The notes under the pieces: generated by a model
The model's input: only the letters and a program-made list of their open reading frames with translations
Databases searched by the model: none
Told to the model about the DNA's origin: nothing
Part shown: one piece after another, positions 61,849 through 64,000 of the stretch
Numbering within the stretch: position 1 is the first letter of the stretch
How the letters are laid out: every line of letters starts with the position of its first letter
Origin: Niveispirillum sp943371025
Lineage (GTDB): Bacteria > Pseudomonadota > Alphaproteobacteria > Azospirillales > Azospirillaceae
NCBI GenBank assembly: GCA_943371025.1
Contig: CALRTC020000001.1
Span: 62,001-126,000, forward strand
Direction of reading: 5' to 3'
DNA: 64,000 nt
Made by a program: the position numbers and the translations under genes

Positions 61849-62287
61849 TTTCGACTCGCGGGCCCGGATAAGGAGCCGCTTTGGGGGCTGCGGCCTGGTG
61901 CCGCTGTCGGAACGGTGCGGTGGCCGTAAGCCAAAAGGCCTTGTATTCCGCCACTTCTGGCCAAGCGCCCTACCAGAAGGGCATAGATGGCAACGACGAA
62001 AGAGCGTGCCAATCGCACCGTCGATATGATAATCTCGATGTCAGTAAGTTGTTTTTGTCCGTCTGCGCTTCAGACGCAGACCATCCCTACGGTAATGTCT
62101 TCACGATTAACCGGGGCCTATGGTAAACCAGCCAAGGCTTCGGCGCTGCGGTACGAAGGGGCGGACCGCGGAACAATGGTAAGAAGAACGCGTTTTCGGT
62201 TGGGTGGCCCATCAAATTCCGGCATGGGGTCGGGATTGTGATCTGGGCGGTCGCCGGAAGGCAAACTCGCAAACCCGCGCTTGAAGG

Positions 62288-63328
62288 GTGGCAAAATTGA
62301 TTTATGCACTTGCTGTTGTTCTGCAGATCGCCCTGTCTGCCCTGATCTGCCTCAAGGCTCCCCAGATCGGGACGGTTTTGGGGATCATGGACAAACCCGA
62401 CAGTTTGCGGAAATTGCATCGCGGCGCAGTCCCCCTGGTGGGTGGGCTGGCCATTCTGCTGCCCGCCACCCTGATCGGCGCCGGTCTTTCCGTCATCGAC
62501 GGCGTGTCAGCCCACTGGATCATCGTTCCGGTGATGGTCACATTGTTCGTCATGGGCATGCTTGACGACCGGCAGCACCTGCCTCCCGTCGTGCGCCTTT
62601 CTGTTTCGCTGGTCATGTTCACGCTGGCGGTGATCCTGGCGCCGGCTCTGGCCATTTCGGCCCTGGATTTCGGCGACGGCACCAAGATCCTGCTGCCGCC
62701 GGTGATGGGCGCCATGCTGACCATCATCAGCCTTGTCGGCTTCCAGTATGCCTTCAACATGAGCGACGGCGCCAATGGCATCGCCAGCGGCATGGCCATG
62801 ATCTGGGCCCTGTTCTTCGCCCTGGCCGGCGCCGGTACCTATTCGATGCTGGCGCTGCTGGTGCTGGCCGGCGGGGCCGTGTTCCTGACCTTCAACATGC
62901 GTGGCCGCATCTTCCTGGGTGACAGCGGTGCCTATGGCATCTCTGCCGTCATGGGGCTGCTGGGGCTGGCCGTCACCAGCCATCCGGACAGCGCGCTCGG
63001 CAATATGCAGCTGATGGGCCTGTTCCTGCTGCCCGTCGTCGATTGCCTGCGGCTGATCGTCAGCCGTCTGAAGGCCGGTCGGGCGCCGTTCTCGCCGGAT
63101 CGTGAACATCTGCATCACTATCTGCTGCGCTGGCTGGTCTCGCCGGCCCGCACGGCCGCTTTCTACTGGATGATGGTGGCGCTGCCCAATGCCATCGGCC
63201 TGCTGGTCGGCGGGGCGTCGGGCTTCCTGCTGACGATCATCATCACGCTGGCGCTGTACCGCGTCGCCATCGCCAAGACGGCGGGCGTGTCGGCTCCGGC
63301 TGGCGCGGTGGGCGGCGAGGCACGCTGA
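62288..63328 (+). CDS. WecA-like undecaprenyl-phosphate sugar-1-phosphate transferase
   Basis: The 346-residue polytopic protein has about ten membrane spans and the family motifs MLDDRQHLPP, FNMSDGANGIASG, FLGDSGAYG and DREHLHHYL. It transfers a sugar-1-phosphate from a UDP-sugar to undecaprenyl phosphate, the first step of O-antigen or exopolysaccharide synthesis. The start is a GTG at 62288, but a TTG at 62297 has the better spacing from AAGGG. No other glycan gene follows directly. Confidence 0.88.
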   Translation: MAKLIYALAVVLQIALSALICLKAPQIGTVLGIMDKPDSLRKLHRGAVPLVGGLAILLPATLIGAGLSVIDGVSAHWIIVPVMVTLFVMGMLDDRQHLPPVVRLSVSLVMFTLAVILAPALAISALDFGDGTKILLPPVMGAMLTIISLVGFQYAFNMSDGANGIASGMAMIWALFFALAGAGTYSMLALLVLAGGAVFLTFNMRGRIFLGDSGAYGISAVMGLLGLAVTSHPDSALGNMQLMGLFLLPVVDCLRLIVSRLKAGRAPFSPDREHLHHYLLRWLVSPARTAAFYWMMVALPNAIGLLVGGASGFLLTIIITLALYRVAIAKTAGVSAPAGAVGGEAR

Positions 63329-63450
63329 TAGGACCTGTTCCTTCGGGCGCGGGCCGTCGGTCGCCGGCCTTCAGGGGCTATCAGAGGACTCCTGGGTTGA
63401 ACAAGTTTCCTGACCCGCCGGGCTCCTCCCGAAGCGGTGTGACTGACAAG

Positions 63451-63482
63451 CGGCCGGGGATTTTCCCGGCCGTTTTTCTTTT
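63451..63482 (+). terminator. Rho-independent terminator
   Basis: An eight-base-pair stem (CGGCCGGG with CCCGGCCG) is followed by TTTTTCTTTT. It lies 122 bases after the WecA-like gene. Confidence 0.88.
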
Positions 63483-63559
63483 CGGCTCCCATTCAGGCTG
63501 GGTTCAGCCGGCTCCTGTCAGGATGTGCGCATCCTCACAAACGGACAGGAGTTCCTTCC

Positions 63560-63874
63560 ATGCTGTATCCCCGTTTCATCGCCGTGGCCCTGCTGGCCGG
63601 TTCCATGGGCCTGGGTGCCTATGCCTGGGCGCAAGGGGCGGGCACCCCGGCCCCGGCCACCGCCACGGCCCCGACCACCGCTGCCCCGGCAGATGCCTTG
63701 CCCATCCCTGCCTTGCTGGACAAGCTGACGGCCCAGGGCTATCGCGACATCAGCGAGGTCGAGCGCAAGGGCGACCGCAAGGTGGAGGTCAAGGCCATCG
63801 CCCCCGATGGTCGCCGGAAAGAAATTTATGTTGATGCCCGCACCGGCGAGATCCTGAAAGTGGAGAATGACTGA
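63560..63874 (+). CDS. PepSY-domain secreted protein
   Basis: The 104-residue protein has a signal peptide (FIAVALLAGSMGLGAYAWA), a Pro/Ala/Thr linker, and a PepSY domain (LLDKLTAQGYRDISEVERKG, then EIYVDARTGEILKVE). GACAGGAG precedes the ATG. Its stop overlaps the next start (TGATG), so it pairs with the cytochrome b gene, a common set. Confidence 0.87.
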   Translation: MLYPRFIAVALLAGSMGLGAYAWAQGAGTPAPATATAPTTAAPADALPIPALLDKLTAQGYRDISEVERKGDRKVEVKAIAPDGRRKEIYVDARTGEILKVEND

Positions 63875-64000
63875 TGGGCACGCTTCCTCTTTCGGCAGGG
63901 GCGGCGGCGTCAGCCGCCCCCACCACCGCCCCCATGGTCCGCGTCTGGGACCCCGTGGTGCGCCTCACCCACTGGACCATCGCCGTCGCCTTCCTGACCG
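63874..64000 (+). CDS. Cytochrome b561/Ni-Fe hydrogenase-type b subunit, cut by the window edge
   Basis: The visible 42 residues end VRVWDPVVRLTHWTIAVAFL, the typical start of membrane cytochrome b proteins, where the His of THW is a heme ligand in the first span. An in-frame ATG at 63934 is the alternative start. It probably acts in electron transfer; the 3' end is missing. Confidence 0.8.
   Translation, partial: MGTLPLSAGAAASAAPTTAPMVRVWDPVVRLTHWTIAVAFLT

Noticed and set aside
61987..62241. Open frame of 84 codons after the RND operon
   Set aside because: No ribosome site, mixed composition and no domain; treated as noncoding leader of the WecA-like gene.

Overview
The window reads as a GC-rich alphaproteobacterial replicon, most likely Rhodospirillales/Azospirillaceae (Azospirillum- or Niveispirillum-like). 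The reasons are the FlbT/FlaF pair that controls flagellin, alphaproteobacterial flagellin ends, FlgE/FlgK/FlgL, several TPR-type glycosyltransferases beside flagellin, and the codon usage. A Rep_3-type initiator, ParA/ParB, at least 23 copies of an iteron-like 17-mer and a candidate parS palindrome show that this is the origin region of a secondary replicon (chromid or megaplasmid).

Layout. (1) 1-10.3 kb: pseudaminic (nonulosonic) acid genes (pseG end, pseI, a pseF-like cytidylyltransferase) mixed with an acyl-building module: two acyl carrier proteins, an AMP ligase, a FabG-like reductase, a KAS III, a hydrolase, a small membrane protein and a Rieske oxygenase. (2) 10.3-18.5 kb: flbT, a large flagellin, a FlaG-like protein, two TPR-glycosyltransferases, a proline-rich lipoprotein and a Crp-type regulator. 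(3) 18.5-21.4 kb: a compact RiPP locus of TfuA, YcaO and a 59-residue precursor that ends in two tandem GASAEYY repeats. A consensus CRP operator lies in its promoter region and a divergent ribbon-helix-helix gene follows. (4) 21.5-28.9 kb: a class III nucleotide cyclase/ATPase/TPR protein, a third TPR-glycosyltransferase, flaF, a Ser-rich unknown protein and a HExxH protein. (5) 29-37.2 kb: unusually long flgE and flgL plus flgK, with two good sigma-54 promoters. (6) 37.3-46.6 kb: mixed genes (methyltransferase, thymidine kinase, ferrochelatase, racemase, a Cu/Sco operon, a PAS protein). (7) 46.5-55.7 kb: iterons, rep, parAB and a three-gene operon of unknown function behind a very AT-rich leader. 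(8) 56-64 kb: an RND efflux operon, a WecA-like phosphosugar transferase, a PepSY protein and the start of a cytochrome b.

How it fits together. Regions 1-5 form a flagellum production and decoration island. The pse/acyl genes probably make an acylated nonulosonic acid, the TPR-glycosyltransferases are candidates to attach it to flagellin, and FlbT/FlaF control flagellin output. The most distinctive unit is the YcaO-TfuA RiPP locus, which may be controlled by cyclic nucleotide through the neighbouring cyclase and Crp protein. All functional statements rest on reading motifs by eye; no database search was run.
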